Of a stretch of DNA of 19,679 nt, positions 7,363 through 14,227 are shown one piece after another (the first letter of the stretch is position 1; each line of letters starts with the position of its first letter). The notes under the pieces were generated by a model. That model had not been told where the DNA came from. It saw only the letters and a list, made by a program, of their open reading frames with translations, and made no database searches. The position numbers and the translations under genes are program-made. Source of the DNA: JBMNTQ01 sp050945815 (lineage in GTDB: Bacteria > Bacillota > Clostridia > Christensenellales > JBMNTQ01); NCBI GenBank assembly GCA_050945815.1, contig JBMNTQ010000019.1, positions 1-19,679 on the forward strand, in the 5' to 3' direction.

Positions 7363-7386
7363 GCTTTTATCAAAATATCATATCAT
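7353..7386. repeat. 10-bp inverted repeat over the -10 and leader of the WG-repeat gene
   Basis: ATGATATGAT (7353-7362) and its exact reverse complement ATCATATCAT (7377-7386) are separated by 14 bases. The right arm ends 3 bases before the GGGAGG ribosome site (7390-7395). It could be a repressor operator, or partly a leader hairpin; which one is not decided by sequence. Confidence 0.75.
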
Positions 7387-7404
7387 TACGGGAGGCTGCC
7401 GGCT

Positions 7405-8535
7405 TTGAAACGCAAAAAAACAATTCCGTTATTAGGCTACTATCCTATCGTCATTATCGGCGTTTTGCTGTTTACAGTCGCTCTTGCGCTCCTACTCAGC
7501 CACAACGCCGCCCCGCAAAACATCAGCCCCATCAAAACGATCAACCCAGGGCCTAGCTCCAGCGCGCCCACTACCCCTGCGCCGGCAGAGACCGACAGTG
7601 TCCTGTTTCCCTACCAATCCGGCGGCGTCTGGGGCTACAAAAATCTACGGGGTGAGGTGGCAGTCGCCGCTTCCTTCGATGAAGCATCATCCTTCTTCGG
7701 GGAGGTTGCGTTTGCCGGGCAACGAAGTAACGGCTCGATTCAGTATGGTCTGATCGACCGCCAGGGCCGCTATTCTATCCAGCCCGCCTGGGATGCCTGG
7801 CTTCCCTTCAACGAACAGCTTGCCGCCATCCAAAAAGGCAATCTCTGGGGCTATATCGACAAAAGCGGCCAAACGGTCATTCCCCCTGCCTACGAAGAAG
7901 CCGGCCCCTTTTGCGAAGGACTGGCGCTGGTGAAGCAGGGTGGCCGCTATGGCTACATCGACAAAAACGGCGAAACAGCCATCCCTTTCTCCTACCTCAA
8001 AGGCAGGGATTTCTCCGAAGGAAAGGCCTTTGTCTGCTTAAACGGCGAGTCCTGTAATATCATCATTGACCAAAAAGGCAAAGTTTTATTCACCTTGATG
8101 GGTGACGGCACCCACTACAAGCAAGGGCTTGCTGCCGTCGCAGTAGACAACAAAGTCTACTATCTCAACACCGACTATAAAATTGCATTCGACATCACGC
8201 CCCCCTCCCAGGGGCAAAGCTTCTCCGAAGGCCTGGCAGCCGTACGCAGCGGCGACAACTGGGGCTACGCCGACCAAAGCGGCGCCCTCATCATCCAGCC
8301 TTCCTACGAGGACGCTCTCTCTTTCTCCAGCAATCTAGCCGCCGTCAAACAAAACGGCAAATATGGTTTCATTGATAAAAGCGGAGAAATTGTACTCCCC
8401 TTCTCCTACGATGCCGCTCAAAGCTTCCAAAGCGGCTACGCTCTGGTGGTTCAGGATGGCAAGGCCGGTCTCATTGATGAATACGGCAATTTCACTTTTC
8501 TCTACAACACGCTGTCCTCAAACGACGATGCCTAG
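7405..8535 (+). CDS. Membrane-anchored WG-repeat protein
   Basis: A 376-residue protein of unknown specific role. The N-terminus is MKRKK plus a hydrophobic segment (about 12-32), which looks like an uncleaved signal anchor. A Pro/Ser/Thr-rich linker (about 45-62) follows, then about nine WG-type repeats beginning near residues 76, 114, 148, 182, 217, 251, 286, 320 and 354. The repeat unit reads roughly WGYIDKSGExxIPxxYExAxxFxEGLAxV; units at 217 and 251 have lost the WG/YG core. The period is 34-35 residues apart from the first (38). WG repeats probably form a beta-rich scaffold, outside the membrane here, but no enzymatic activity is expected. The start is TTG: GGGAGG lies 9 bases upstream and no ATG offers an alternative before the membrane segment. 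The gene stands alone under its own promoter. Confidence 0.88.
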   Translation: MKRKKTIPLLGYYPIVIIGVLLFTVALALLLSHNAAPQNISPIKTINPGPSSSAPTTPAPAETDSVLFPYQSGGVWGYKNLRGEVAVAASFDEASSFFGEVAFAGQRSNGSIQYGLIDRQGRYSIQPAWDAWLPFNEQLAAIQKGNLWGYIDKSGQTVIPPAYEEAGPFCEGLALVKQGGRYGYIDKNGETAIPFSYLKGRDFSEGKAFVCLNGESCNIIIDQKGKVLFTLMGDGTHYKQGLAAVAVDNKVYYLNTDYKIAFDITPPSQGQSFSEGLAAVRSGDNWGYADQSGALIIQPSYEDALSFSSNLAAVKQNGKYGFIDKSGEIVLPFSYDAAQSFQSGYALVVQDGKAGLIDEYGNFTFLYNTLSSNDDA

Positions 8536-9037
8536 CTCCCCCGCTTTTCATCCCAATCCAAACCCGGCCATCTTTTTCTCCAATCTTAATCACTCCCATC
8601 AGGCCCCTTCGCTGATCCGGTGGCTTACACGAACTTCCTGCCAGCTGTGTCTGCCGCCGCATTGAACAGCCGGCCTGCTTACTCTGTTTTCCCAGGCTGC
8701 CCCAAAAAGAGGCAGCCTGGCTTTTTCCCTTTCCCCATCACTCACCCGCAAGCAGACCTCCATGCCCGTTTAGGTTTATTGGCTCTTCTTTGGCATCCCC
8801 TCGTAGCCGGCGGCGGATCGATCCATCTTCCTTTTCCGCATCCACATCATACCCACAGCAATAGACGTGCATATTCCCGTATATTTTTTTGCATGAGAGG
8901 TTTTTGTGCGGAGCTGTTTTTCTATTTCCACCAGCATAACCGGTGGTGCGCTGTCACGATAAAGCAGCTCTCCCGTCCTTGCAAAAGAACGGTTAAATGC
9001 AATAAAAAAATTTTTACATTCAAAAATGCTTTTTCTG
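8536..9037. other. Gap downstream of the WG-repeat gene
   Basis: No credible gene. An open frame running 8620-9063 crosses the terminator, starts with GTG without a ribosome site and has no recognisable protein features, so I leave it out. The gap contains the terminator at 8692-8726 and, further on, a dyad region at 8911-8990 that I could not assign. No tRNA-like or known riboswitch core was recognised on either strand. Confidence 0.5.
8692..8726 (+). terminator. Rho-independent terminator
   Basis: CCAGGCTGCC (8692-8701) pairs perfectly with GGCAGCCTGG (8711-8720) around a 9-base loop and is followed by CTTTTT. It lies about 157 bases after the WG-repeat stop, leaving a long 3' UTR, or possibly terminating a separate short transcript. 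Confidence 0.88.
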
Positions 9038-9066
9038 TTGCCTTTTATATAGGGATTGTGTAAAAT
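9038..9066 (+). promoter_or_regulatory. Promoter of the aminotransferase-citrate synthase operon
   Basis: TTGCCT (9038-9043), a 17-base spacer, then TAAAAT (9061-9066). Transcription would start near 9073, giving a leader of about 55 bases before the GTG at 9128. Confidence 0.65.
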
Positions 9067-9127
9067 AAAGTGAAATAATCAAAATATGAACTTGCATTTT
9101 TTTAATAGCGAGAATGGAGGGTCAATC

Positions 9128-10315
9128 GTGGAACTATCAAGAAAAATTTTGTCTGTCGTAGGTTCAGTCACCCTGGAAATCGATGCAAAAGCAAAAAGTA
9201 TGCGCGCGGAAGGAATCGATGTCGTAGGGTTTGGAGCCGGCGAACCAGATTTTGATACCCCTGCCGTTATCAAAGAAGCGGCCAAGGAAGCCTTGGATAA
9301 AGGCTTCACCAAATATACCCCCGCTGCGGGCATGATATCCCTCAAGCAGGCAATCTGCGATAAACTTGCACAACAAGGGCTTTCCTACGCTCCTGGCGAA
9401 ATCGTCATATCCAACGGCGCAAAACATTCGCTGTTCAACGCTTTCTCGGCCATCCTCAACCCGGGCGACGAGGTCATCATTCCCTCGCCCTTCTGGGTGA
9501 GCTATCCAGAAATCGTCAAAATGGCGGACGGCGTACCGGTGTTCGTGCAATCCGACGAAAAAAACGATTTCGCTCTGGGCATAGACGCCATCCGCGCAGC
9601 CATCACAGGCAAGACCAAGGCGCTGGTGTTAAACAGCCCCAACAACCCCACCGGCGTCATTTTCAGCCAAGATTCTCTGCAAAAAGTGGCCGAACTGGCG
9701 AAAAAGCATGGTTTTTTCGTAATCTCCGACGAGATATACAACGAGTTGGTCTACGATATAGAAACTCCGCGCAGCATAGCCGCATTGGAAGGCATGAAGG
9801 ATTACGCCATCCTGGTAAACGGTATGTCCAAGGCCTATTCCATGACTGGCTGGCGCATAGGCTATACAGCGTCTCCGGCAAAGGTTGCCAAAGCCATGGG
9901 TAACTTCCAAAGCCATGCCACGTCCAACCCCAACTCCATCGCTCAATACGCCAGCATAGCGGCGTTGCGTTACGTCAAGCAGGAGATCGAGGACATGAAA
10001 GCGGCCTTCATTCAGCGCAGGCAGTATATGTACGATACGATCAACGGCATCCCCGGTCTGTCCTGCCCCATGCCCGACGGCGCTTTTTACGTCTTCATGA
10101 ACATCAGCGGCGCCATCGGCAAACAGTGCGGCGGCAAGGCCATCCAAGGCTCGGTAGATTTTTCCTCCCTCCTGCTGGATCAGCAAAAAGTTGCTGTGGT
10201 ACCGGGCATCGCCTTCGGAGCTGATTCCTACGTCCGGCTGTCCTATGCCACCAGCATGGAAAACATTATAAAGGGGCTTTCCTGTATTCGCCTCTTTATG
10301 GAATCATTACAGTAA
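9128..10315 (+). CDS. aspB: PLP-dependent aminotransferase, aspartate aminotransferase type
   Basis: Moves the amino group between aspartate and 2-oxoglutarate, giving oxaloacetate and glutamate; cytoplasmic, fold-type I subgroup Ib. I start at the GTG at 9128 (395 residues) because GGAGGG sits 6 bases upstream and the product begins MELSRKILSVVGS like the family. The in-frame ATG at 9086 would add 14 unconserved residues and has no ribosome site. Visible are VVGFGAGEPDFDTP (substrate loop), KYTPAAG, PNNPTG (171-176), SDEIYNELVY with the PLP-ring Asp201, the Schiff-base Lys235 in NGMSKAYSMTGWRIGY, Arg243, and the substrate-carboxylate Arg370 in VRLSYA. It is 24 bases upstream of the probable citrate synthase gene, in the same operon, which fits a role with oxaloacetate. 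Other keto-acid substrates remain possible. Confidence 0.92.
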   Translation: MELSRKILSVVGSVTLEIDAKAKSMRAEGIDVVGFGAGEPDFDTPAVIKEAAKEALDKGFTKYTPAAGMISLKQAICDKLAQQGLSYAPGEIVISNGAKHSLFNAFSAILNPGDEVIIPSPFWVSYPEIVKMADGVPVFVQSDEKNDFALGIDAIRAAITGKTKALVLNSPNNPTGVIFSQDSLQKVAELAKKHGFFVISDEIYNELVYDIETPRSIAALEGMKDYAILVNGMSKAYSMTGWRIGYTASPAKVAKAMGNFQSHATSNPNSIAQYASIAALRYVKQEIEDMKAAFIQRRQYMYDTINGIPGLSCPMPDGAFYVFMNISGAIGKQCGGKAIQGSVDFSSLLLDQQKVAVVPGIAFGADSYVRLSYATSMENIIKGLSCIRLFMESLQ

Positions 10316-10339
10316 GATATAAACGGAGGTTTTTTATAA

Positions 10340-11773
10340 ATGGACAACAATAACAACAAAGCAATTGAACCAGAAGTCAGGTTAAATATTCATTCCAATC
10401 TATTGGAAGAAAATATATACCACTACGAACTGCAGGATGTATCAGAACCCAATCTGTATCGTCGGCTGTTCGATTACGACAGCATCCCCAAAACATCCTT
10501 CAACCACACCCGTGTCCCTATGAATATGCCGGCGGACATCTGGATGACCGACACCACTTTTCGCGACGGCCAACAGTCCCGCTCGCCCTTCACAGTCAAA
10601 CAGATCGTAGATCTGTTTCAGATGATGAGCCGCCTAGGCGGCGAAAACGGGCTCATACGCCAAAGCGAGTTCTTCATCTACACAGAAAACGACCGGACTG
10701 CCGTTCGCAAGTGCCAGGAGTTAGGGCTGAAATTCCCAGAAGTCACCACCTGGATCCGGGCAACGGAAAACGACTTTAAACTGGTCAAAGAAATGAACGT
10801 AGCCGAGACCGGCATATTGGTCAGCTGCTCCGACTACCATATTTTCAAGAAAATGGGGCTCAATCGCCGCCAGGCCATGGATAAATACCTAGGCGTGGTC
10901 AAATCCGCGCTGTCCCACGGAATCCGGCCCCGCTGCCACCTCGAAGACATCACCCGGGCAGATTTCTACGGCTTCGTTGCGCCCTTCGTGCTGGAGCTTC
11001 AAAGGCTGTCCAAGGAAAGCGGCATCCCCATCAAAATCCGCGCCTGCGATACCATGGGCTATGGCGTGTCCTACCCCGGCGTATCCCTGCCCCGCAGCGT
11101 ACAGGGTATCATCTATGGCCTGCGCAAATATTCCAAAGTGCCCGGCCACCTGCTCGAGTGGCATGGCCACAACGATTTTTACAAAGTAGTCACCAACGCC
11201 GCCACAGCTTGGCTGTATGGCTGCAGCGCGGTAAACTGCTCGCTCTTAGGCATTGGCGAGCGTACCGGCAACTGCCCGCTGGAAGCCATGGCTGTCGAAT
11301 ACGCTTCCCTTCGCGGCACAACCGACGGGATGGATCTGAGCGTCATCACCGAAATCGCCCGCTACTTTGAAAAAGAGTTGGATTACGAAATTCCGCCGCG
11401 CACGCCTTTTGTAGGCCGCAATTTCAACTCAACCCGCGCCGGCATCCACGCTGATGGCATGCTGAAAGATGAAGAGATCTACAACATCTTCAACACAGCC
11501 AAAATACTCAACCGTCCGGCCACCGTAGCAGTCGATTCCCATTCTGGGCTTGCAGGCATCGCCCACTGGATGAACGCCTACTATGGCTTGAGAAACGGAG
11601 AGGCCATGGACAAAAAATCGCCCATCGTCTCAAAAATCAAGGAGCTGGTAGACGAAGAATACCGCAAAGGCCGCAACACGGTCATGGGTGACGACGAACT
11701 GGACGCCATGTTCTCCCAGTGCGATTCACGTCTGCACAAGCGCATCATCTACCACCTAGACCATTCGCTCTAA
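10340..11773 (+). CDS. DRE-TIM metallolyase, probable citrate (Re)-synthase
   Basis: A 477-residue member of the isopropylmalate/homocitrate synthase superfamily. Such enzymes condense acetyl-CoA with a 2-oxo acid; the likely substrate here is oxaloacetate, giving citrate with Re stereochemistry as in Clostridium kluyveri. The DRE-TIM signature is DTTFRDGQQS (71-80), and HGHND (275-279) supplies the metal-binding histidines. GERTGN (306-311) and TRAGIHADG follow. The conserved stretch before the barrel (SEPNLYRRLFDYDSIP, then VPMNMP) and phrases such as ETGILVSCSDYHIFKK and ACDTMGYGVSYPGV match what I remember of the Re-citrate synthase group rather than LeuA, which also has a long C-terminal regulatory domain missing here. 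GGAGG lies 10 bases before the ATG. Alternatives are homocitrate or isopropylmalate synthase, the usual automatic annotations. Confidence 0.8.
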   Translation: MDNNNNKAIEPEVRLNIHSNLLEENIYHYELQDVSEPNLYRRLFDYDSIPKTSFNHTRVPMNMPADIWMTDTTFRDGQQSRSPFTVKQIVDLFQMMSRLGGENGLIRQSEFFIYTENDRTAVRKCQELGLKFPEVTTWIRATENDFKLVKEMNVAETGILVSCSDYHIFKKMGLNRRQAMDKYLGVVKSALSHGIRPRCHLEDITRADFYGFVAPFVLELQRLSKESGIPIKIRACDTMGYGVSYPGVSLPRSVQGIIYGLRKYSKVPGHLLEWHGHNDFYKVVTNAATAWLYGCSAVNCSLLGIGERTGNCPLEAMAVEYASLRGTTDGMDLSVITEIARYFEKELDYEIPPRTPFVGRNFNSTRAGIHADGMLKDEEIYNIFNTAKILNRPATVAVDSHSGLAGIAHWMNAYYGLRNGEAMDKKSPIVSKIKELVDEEYRKGRNTVMGDDELDAMFSQCDSRLHKRIIYHLDHSL

Positions 11774-11790
11774 ACTTTCTGCCCACTGAG

Positions 11791-11820
11791 AAGCTCCGAG
11801 CATTTTGTCCGGAGCTTTTT
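11791..11820 (+). terminator. Rho-independent terminator of the aspB-citrate synthase operon
   Basis: AAGCTCCG (11791-11798) pairs with CGGAGCTT (11810-11817) around an 11-base loop, followed by a T run. It starts 18 bases after the stop codon. A second small hairpin, TTTTGCCC / GGGCAAAA (11880-11899), follows about 60 bases on and may be a backup. Confidence 0.85.
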
Positions 11821-12019
11821 CTCCCCCCGCCCTCTTTTTTAGTCAGGCCGCCTTGCTCCGCCGGGGTAAAAAGTGCCCTTTTTGCCCCGCTGGGCAAAAT
11901 CTTTTGGAAATTCCTCATAAGGTATGGTATTTCAGGGCTTAAGTATATTATAATTGTAAAGAGCAACACACTCGTTTTTTACTAAAACTGCACAAAATAA
12001 AATTCGGGAGGAATGCAAC
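11821..12019. other. Intergenic region before the P-loop/thrC operon
   Basis: A GC-rich part with an 8-bp hairpin (11880-11899) gives way to an AT-rich part. A perfect -10 TATAAT is at 11949-11954; the best -35 at normal spacing, TGGTAT (11925-11930, 18 bases), is weak, so the promoter assignment is tentative. The ribosome site GGGAGG is at 12006-12011. Confidence 0.45.
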
Positions 12020-12430
12020 ATGCTAAAAGTAATTTTCGGAAAAAAAGGCGAAGGCAAAACAAAGCGCATCATTGGTATGGCAAACTCTGGCGTTGACACT
12101 CTAAATGGAAACGCTATTTTTATTGATGACGACAGCCGTTATATGTTCGATGTATCGCGTCAGATCCGCTTTATCGATGCTTCCGAATATCATATCGACA
12201 GCCCAAAAATGTTTTACGGTTTTTTGTGCGGCTTAGCTGCCCAGGATTACGATCTTGAGCGCATTTACATAGATGGTTTTTTGAAGATCGTCCACTATCC
12301 CCTCGAGGATCTGCAGGAGTTTTTCGAAAGCGCCAATAACATGGCAGAAAAATTCAATCTGGACATCATCATCAGCGTCTGCGGCGACAATACGCCAGAT
12401 TTTATCCAGCAATATGTAATAACCGACTAA
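12020..12430 (+). CDS. Small P-loop NTP-binding protein of unknown function
   Basis: A 136-residue protein that I do not recognise as a named family. It opens MLKVIFGKKGEGKTKR, a Walker A loop (G7 to T14, pattern GxxGxGKT). A candidate Walker B is RIYIDG (81-86, Asp85), and IIISVCGD near 116-123 could be a sensor strand. It lacks room for a full RecA or AAA domain, so it is a minimal nucleotide-binding fold. There are no membrane segments. GGGAGGA lies 8 bases before the ATG. The start of thrC follows 17 bases after the stop, so it is likely first in the thrC-DUF503-trpS operon. Composition resembles the neighbours except for slightly richer AT. A role in nucleotide-dependent regulation is possible but unsupported. 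Confidence 0.85.
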   Translation: MLKVIFGKKGEGKTKRIIGMANSGVDTLNGNAIFIDDDSRYMFDVSRQIRFIDASEYHIDSPKMFYGFLCGLAAQDYDLERIYIDGFLKIVHYPLEDLQEFFESANNMAEKFNLDIIISVCGDNTPDFIQQYVITD

Positions 12431-12447
12431 ACTTACGGAGGAAACCC

Positions 12448-13932
12448 ATGCGTTATATCAGCACAAGGGGCTCCGGTTCTGTTTCGCCGTCCGATGCCGT
12501 ACTACTAGGCATAGCGCCGGACGGCGGCTTATTTGTACCGGAACAGTTCCCTCAGGTATACAACGAACTTTCTGCCTGGCGCAGCCTTCCCTACGAAGCC
12601 CTGTGCGCCAAGGTGCTTTCCCTATATTTCACAGATTTCACCCAACAAGAGCTGCTCTCCCATACCACCTCCGCCTACCGCGGCAAGTTCCCGGCAGAGG
12701 TAGTACCGGTGCGCGGCCTTGGTTGCGGGCCCTTTATCATGGAGCTCTGGCAAGGGCCCACCCTTGCCTTCAAAGACATGGCCCTACAGGTACTGCCCCG
12801 GCTGCTCTCCTCCGCCATGGACAAAACCGGCGAAGAATCCACTGTCCTAATCCTCGTAGCCACCTCCGGCGACACAGGCAAAGCAGCACTGGAAGGGTTC
12901 TCCGACGTACCGCGTACGGCAATTTCCGTCTACTACCCAAAAGACGGCGTCTCCGCTACCCAGCGTCTCCAGATGGTCACCCAACAAGGGACCAACGTCC
13001 ATGTGTGCGCCGTACGCGGCAACTTTGACGACGCACAAACCAGCGTAAAAGAGATTTTTGGCGACACAGCCTTTTCCCGGCAAATCAATGAAAAAGGCTA
13101 TCGGTTCTCCTCCGCCAACTCCATCAACTGGGGCAGGCTGGCGCCGCAGATCGCTTATTATTTCTGGGCCTACTTCAACATGGCGAAACAAGGCGGCATC
13201 CGCTTTGGCGATGCCATCAACGTTGCCGTACCCACAGGCAATTTCGGCAACATCCTGGCTGCCTGGTACGCAAAGAAAATGGGCCTGCCCATCAAAAATC
13301 TGATTTGCGCGTCCAACCGCAACAACATTCTAACCGACTTCTTCCAAACCGGCGTCTACGACCGCCGCCGGGAATTCTACCGCACGCTGTCTCCCTCCAT
13401 GGACATCCTGATCTCCAGCAACCTGGAACGTATGCTGTTCGAGGCTGTAAACCGCGACTCAGCCCGGCTGTGCGCGCTTATGGACAGTCTCAAGCAAACC
13501 GGCTTCTTCGAGGTCGACCAAGCAGTTGGGTCCGCTTTCTCAGATTTCTATGGCGGCTACCTAGACGACACAGCAACCAAAGCCGAGATCGCCCGCGTAT
13601 TCCGCGAATACGGCTACCTGATGGACACCCATACAGCAGTAGCCCACGGCGTCTACCGGTCCTACGTCAACCAAACAGGCGACCATACCCCAACCGTACT
13701 CGCCTCCACCGCCAGCCCCTTCAAGTTTGCCCCCGACGTACTCTCGGCTCTGGGGGAAGTATGGGAGGGCGACGAGCTTGCCGCCTGCACAGCGCTGTCC
13801 AAGGTGTCCGGCTTACCTCTGCCCGCGCAAGTTGCCTCCCTTAACACAGCGCCCATCCTGCATGGTGCGGTTTGCGACAAAACTGCCATGCGGCAAGATA
13901 TCCTAAGCTTTTTAAGCAAAGATAACCCATGA
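12448..13932 (+). CDS. thrC: Threonine synthase
   Basis: Converts O-phospho-L-homoserine to threonine and phosphate with PLP; cytoplasmic, last step of threonine synthesis. The 494-residue length and the N-terminal STRG...GIAPDGGLFVPE place it in the longer (fold-type II, E. coli/yeast-like) class. The PLP lysine is K109 in GPTLAFKDMALQ. The phosphate-binding loop is ATSGDTGKAA (138-147). SANSINWGRLAPQIAYYF and PTGNFGNILAAWYAKKMG are strongly conserved family blocks. GGAGG lies 8 bases before the ATG. Its final codons overlap the next gene by 4 bases (ATGA), so translation is probably coupled. No hom or thrB is in the window. Confidence 0.96.
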   Translation: MRYISTRGSGSVSPSDAVLLGIAPDGGLFVPEQFPQVYNELSAWRSLPYEALCAKVLSLYFTDFTQQELLSHTTSAYRGKFPAEVVPVRGLGCGPFIMELWQGPTLAFKDMALQVLPRLLSSAMDKTGEESTVLILVATSGDTGKAALEGFSDVPRTAISVYYPKDGVSATQRLQMVTQQGTNVHVCAVRGNFDDAQTSVKEIFGDTAFSRQINEKGYRFSSANSINWGRLAPQIAYYFWAYFNMAKQGGIRFGDAINVAVPTGNFGNILAAWYAKKMGLPIKNLICASNRNNILTDFFQTGVYDRRREFYRTLSPSMDILISSNLERMLFEAVNRDSARLCALMDSLKQTGFFEVDQAVGSAFSDFYGGYLDDTATKAEIARVFREYGYLMDTHTAVAHGVYRSYVNQTGDHTPTVLASTASPFKFAPDVLSALGEVWEGDELAACTALSKVSGLPLPAQVASLNTAPILHGAVCDKTAMRQDILSFLSKDNP

Positions 13933-14204
13933 TCTGCACCGCCTTTATCGTGCGTATCCACATGCCGTATGTCCGCAGCCTCAAAGAGAAACGCGCAATC
14001 GTAGGCAGCGTGGTTGGCCGCCTGCGTTCCCGTTTCAACGGCAGCTTTATCCAAGGCGGCCCATTAGATTTGTGGCAGCGTGCCGATATCGGCTGCGCCC
14101 TCATCGCCGGCAGCGAACAAGCTGCCCAACGGCAAAAGCAGGCCATTTTAGATTTCTTACAAGACGACGGTCGTTTCAGTATTCTCGAAACCGAGTTTCT
14201 CTAA
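13929..14204 (+). CDS. DUF503 (YlxP-like) protein
   Basis: A small 91-residue protein. The family pattern is clear: an N-terminal beta strand, then SLKEKRAIVGSVVGRLRSRF (the usual HSLKDKRRVVKSLIDRLR region), then DLWQRADIGCALI and a C-terminal helix. In Bacillus the homologue lies in the nusA-infB-rbfA cluster and has been linked to ribosome maturation; its biochemical role is not settled. Here it lies between threonine synthase and tryptophanyl-tRNA synthetase, overlapping the former by ATGA and ending 23 bases before the latter. Its start codon falls inside the end of thrC, and I saw no independent ribosome site, consistent with translational coupling. Confidence 0.9.
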   Translation: MICTAFIVRIHMPYVRSLKEKRAIVGSVVGRLRSRFNGSFIQGGPLDLWQRADIGCALIAGSEQAAQRQKQAILDFLQDDGRFSILETEFL

Positions 14205-14227
14205 ACCAGCCGTCCGGGAGGAAAATA

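Noticed and set aside
8936..8985. T-box-like end of a leader (GGTGGTGCGC followed by CCCGTCC)
   Set aside because: The invariant T-box sequence has TGGnACCGCG; here the ACC is missing, and I find no stem I, specifier loop or AG-box upstream. The downstream gene is an aminotransferase with its own promoter after this point.
8620..9063. Open frame of 147 codons on the plus strand
   Set aside because: It starts with GTG without a ribosome site, crosses a strong terminator and a promoter, and its translation shows no domain-like pattern.
9086..9127. ATG at 9086 as the start of the aminotransferase
   Set aside because: No ribosome site at the right distance; the extra residues are not family-like, and GGAGGG sits just before the GTG at 9128.
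11880..11899. Second hairpin TTTTGCCC/GGGCAAAA as a separate terminator
   Set aside because: Only 8 bp, half of it A-T, with a weak T-run after it (TCTTTT). It may be a backup but I cannot support it as an independent feature.
14072..14227. Upstream extension of the trpS frame
   Set aside because: The frame stays open but overlaps the DUF503 gene, and conserved TrpS sequence begins only after the ATG at 14228, which has a good ribosome site.
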